From Dorea longicatena (lineage in GTDB: Bacteria > Bacillota > Clostridia > Lachnospirales > Lachnospiraceae), in NCBI RefSeq assembly GCF_025150085.1, contig NZ_CP102280.1, positions 2,181,001-2,245,000 on the forward strand: 64,000 nucleotides of DNA, written 5' to 3'. This document shows positions 62,175 to 64,000 of the stretch, piece after piece. The stretch's first letter is position 1, and each line of letters opens with the position of its first letter. The notes under the pieces are model-generated. The model searched no databases, was not told where the DNA came from, and saw only the letters and a program-made list of their open reading frames with translations. The position numbers and the translations under genes are program-made.

Positions 62175-62987
62175 TTAAATAGCAGCTATCACATCTGTCA
62201 CAAGTTTTTCAAAATCTTTCGCTACGCGGTCCGCTGTCTCCTGAACTTCGGCGTGATTCAGTTTCGCATTGCTGACACCTGCCGCCATATTCGTAATGCA
62301 GGAGATTCCACACACTTCCATTCCCATATGTCTTGCTGCCATGGCTTCGCAGGCGGTACTCATACCGACTGCATCTGCGCCCCAGCTTCTGACCATGCGG
62401 ATTTCTGCCGGTGTCTCGTAGTTTGGTCCGGTCAGCTGCACGTATACGCCTTCCTGAAGTGGTATTCCACAGTCTTTGGCACTTTTACGGATGATATCCT
62501 GCAGTTTTTTACTGTATACTTCACTCATATCCGGGAATCTGGTTCCGAGTTCTTCGATATTCGGTCCGATCAGCGGACTTGGTACTGCTGTCGTAATGTG
62601 GTCTTTGATCAGCATAAAGTCACCCGGTCTGAATGATGGATTGACTCCGCCTGCCGCATTGGTCAGAAGGATCTTCTTTGCTCCCATCATCCCCATCAGT
62701 CTGGTCGGAAGTACAACGTCCTGCATCGGGTAACCTTCATAATAATGTACCCTTCCCTGCATCAGTACAACCGGAACATCTTCCACATATCCGAATACAA
62801 ACTGACCTTTATGCCCCTGAACAGTCGATACCGGAAAGTCTTCGATGTCTGTATATTTTACGATCTTTTCTATCTTGATCTTCTCGGCATAATCTCCGAG
62901 GCCCGATCCTAAGATGACTGCTTTTTCTGGTTTGAAATCCGTCTTTTCTCTTATGCTTTTTAAACATTTTTCCAGCTTTTTATACAT
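62175..62987 (-). CDS. Purine-nucleoside phosphorylase
   Basis: Encodes 270 residues of the trimeric PNP family. The phosphate loop VILGSGLGDYAEKI, VQGHKGQFVFGYV, GRVHYYEGYPMQDVVLPTRLM, TNAAGGVNP and the base-binding QLTGPNYETPAEIRM with MSTACEAMAARHMG are present. It cleaves inosine and guanosine with phosphate. It overlaps the end of the adenosine deaminase gene by 8 bases, so the two are cotranslated: deaminase product inosine is its substrate. Confidence 0.94.
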   Translation of the reverse strand: MYKKLEKCLKSIREKTDFKPEKAVILGSGLGDYAEKIKIEKIVKYTDIEDFPVSTVQGHKGQFVFGYVEDVPVVLMQGRVHYYEGYPMQDVVLPTRLMGMMGAKKILLTNAAGGVNPSFRPGDFMLIKDHITTAVPSPLIGPNIEELGTRFPDMSEVYSKKLQDIIRKSAKDCGIPLQEGVYVQLTGPNYETPAEIRMVRSWGADAVGMSTACEAMAARHMGMEVCGISCITNMAAGVSNAKLNHAEVQETADRVAKDFEKLVTDVIAAI

Positions 62988-63948
62988 ACTTCAACATCCT
63001 TTCTTTCACCGCATCATCTGCAAATGCCACATCCACTGCGTTCCGCATCATAAGATGAATCTCTTCATCGGTGATTCTATAATTCTTCTGGATGAATTCC
63101 AGTTCTTTTGTCAGTGTCGTATTGCTGACTGTACGGTTATCGGTATTTACTGTTACCTTTAATCCGGCATTCAGGAATTCCCGCATCGGATAGTTCTTTG
63201 TACTTTCCACTGCCTTGGTCTGCAGATTACTGATCGGACACATCTCGATACCGATACCCTTTTTCTGCAATTCTTTCTGCACATCTGCGTATCCTCTCAT
63301 TGCGATTCCATGTCCGATTCTTCCGGCTCCGGTTTCCACAGAATCAAGGATATTCTGTACACTTCCGCATTCACCGGCATGTAAGGTAAATGGCATGCCA
63401 AGTGCTTTCGTCTTTTTGAACAGTTCCATGAATTCTGACATTGGATACAGGCTTTCCGCCCCGGCAAGATCTGCCGCACACACGCCGTGTCCCAGATATT
63501 CTCTGGCAGTCCGCAGCATCCGGGCATTCTCTTCTTCACTGTGATGGCGCATCGCGCACGTGATCACTCCGTACTCTATGCCAAAATCGCGTTTTCCTTT
63601 TTCCAGTCCTGCAAGCAGTGCTTCGATCACTTTATTGCAGTTCATGTCCGGAGTCTCGGACAGAAGCGGAGCAAAACGGATCTCTGCATAGCATACATTT
63701 TCCTGTTTCATACTTTTTAATACATCATAACCGGCTTCTTTCAGTCCTGTCTCATCCATAATGCATTTGCCCGGAAGGTCGAATTTTTCCAAATATTCAT
63801 TCAGACTTCTGCAGTCTTCGGATACACTCAGCTCACTTTGTGATACTTCCCGTCCCAGCCTCTTTTCTATAAATCCACGGCTCAGCGACCCGTCCAGATG
63901 ACAATGCAGTTCTACTTTTGGTAGTGCTGTTAATTCTTCTGTTGTCAT
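62980..63948 (-). CDS. add: Adenosine deaminase
   Basis: Encodes 322 residues. Metal ligands are the His pair in KVELHCHLDGSLSR (residues 12-25), the His in FTLHAGECGS (catalytic Glu follows in GH-type sequence IGHGIAMRG) and the Asp pair in VTVNTDNRTVSN near residue 276. It converts adenosine to inosine, feeding the PNP gene that overlaps it. The AGGAGG site is 15 bases upstream; a five-codon reading frame starts between it and the ATG and ends on it. Length is slightly short of typical but complete. Confidence 0.94.
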   Translation of the reverse strand: MTTEELTALPKVELHCHLDGSLSRGFIEKRLGREVSQSELSVSEDCRSLNEYLEKFDLPGKCIMDETGLKEAGYDVLKSMKQENVCYAEIRFAPLLSETPDMNCNKVIEALLAGLEKGKRDFGIEYGVITCAMRHHSEEENARMLRTAREYLGHGVCAADLAGAESLYPMSEFMELFKKTKALGMPFTLHAGECGSVQNILDSVETGAGRIGHGIAMRGYADVQKELQKKGIGIEMCPISNLQTKAVESTKNYPMREFLNAGLKVTVNTDNRTVSNTTLTKELEFIQKNYRITDEEIHLMMRNAVDVAFADDAVKERMLKYV

Positions 63949-64000
63949 ATTGCTTTTATCATTTCCTCCATTTTACATTCTTCATTTTTCTTCTATTTCA

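Noticed and set aside
1..64000. CRISPR arrays, tRNA, rRNA or prophage genes
   Set aside because: I saw no regularly spaced 25-40 bp repeats, no cloverleaf-like stretches and no phage structural or integrase genes on either strand.

Overview
The window reads as a chromosomal segment of a low-to-moderate GC Gram-positive anaerobe of the Clostridia, most likely a gut Lachnospiraceae (Dorea / Mediterraneibacter / Blautia type). That is an inference from strong AGGAGG-type ribosome sites, a T-box, tRNA-dependent amidation (GatCAB plus a short archaeal-type AspRS), class II galT, HPr-like, DUF2325 and AGCS/NSS transporter genes, and sugar-fermentation gene content. I see no rRNA, tRNA, CRISPR array or prophage.

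Layout. 1-5.1 kb: a T-box-controlled aspS - zinc-ribbon gene - gatC - gatA - gatB operon on the minus strand. 5.3-9.4 kb: a small membrane gene, two very long hairpin elements in tandem, a chorismate mutase/ACT-like gene, the joined remnants of a divergent FAD oxidoreductase/LysR pair, and a ClC channel. 9.6-15.8 kb: a phosphoglucomutase-type gene and an ABC export/auxiliary operon (ATPase, permease, GldG-like, DUF4340). 15.9-29.8 kb: a visibly AT-rich sugar block with a ribose-type ABC transporter, class II aldolase, D-lyxose isomerase-like protein and PfkB kinase, next to a sensor operon (AIM24 family, GH3 glycosidase, anchored sugar-binding protein, histidine kinase, response regulator, second anchored binding protein). 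30-34 kb: galK-galT with a divergent AraC regulator. 34-38.5 kb: AGCS and NSS transporters, an ECF S component, DUF2325.

38.5-45.0 kb holds two operons (kdgT - MBL hydrolase - Tm-1-like - class II aldolase - GntR - HPr-like; and rpiB-like - tpiA-like) that share one 5' leader motif placed at nearly the same distance downstream of near-perfect promoters. I read them as one regulon for an unassigned short-chain sugar or sugar-acid pathway. 45.2-53.3 kb: an inositol-type operon iolC-iolD-iolB-Fe-ADH-dapA-MFS-iolJ-like, without iolG, iolE or iolA in the window. 53.7-59.4 kb: a nucleoside operon udp-nupC-deoB-deoC-DUF1097 with a divergent GntR/UTRA regulator. 59.4-61.2 kb: a third long hairpin element split at its loop by a complete IS256-family insertion. 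61.2-64 kb: an AT-rich UDG-fold-like gene and ada-PNP purine salvage genes.

The most unusual signals are (i) three sequence-diverged 250-270 bp hairpins with the same stem/internal-loop plan, (ii) the shared leader motif tying two operons with diverged TpiA/RpiB enzymes into one pathway, (iii) a three-component sugar sensor with an additional orphan binding protein, and (iv) a T-box with overlapping GAA/AAC triplets in its likely specifier.
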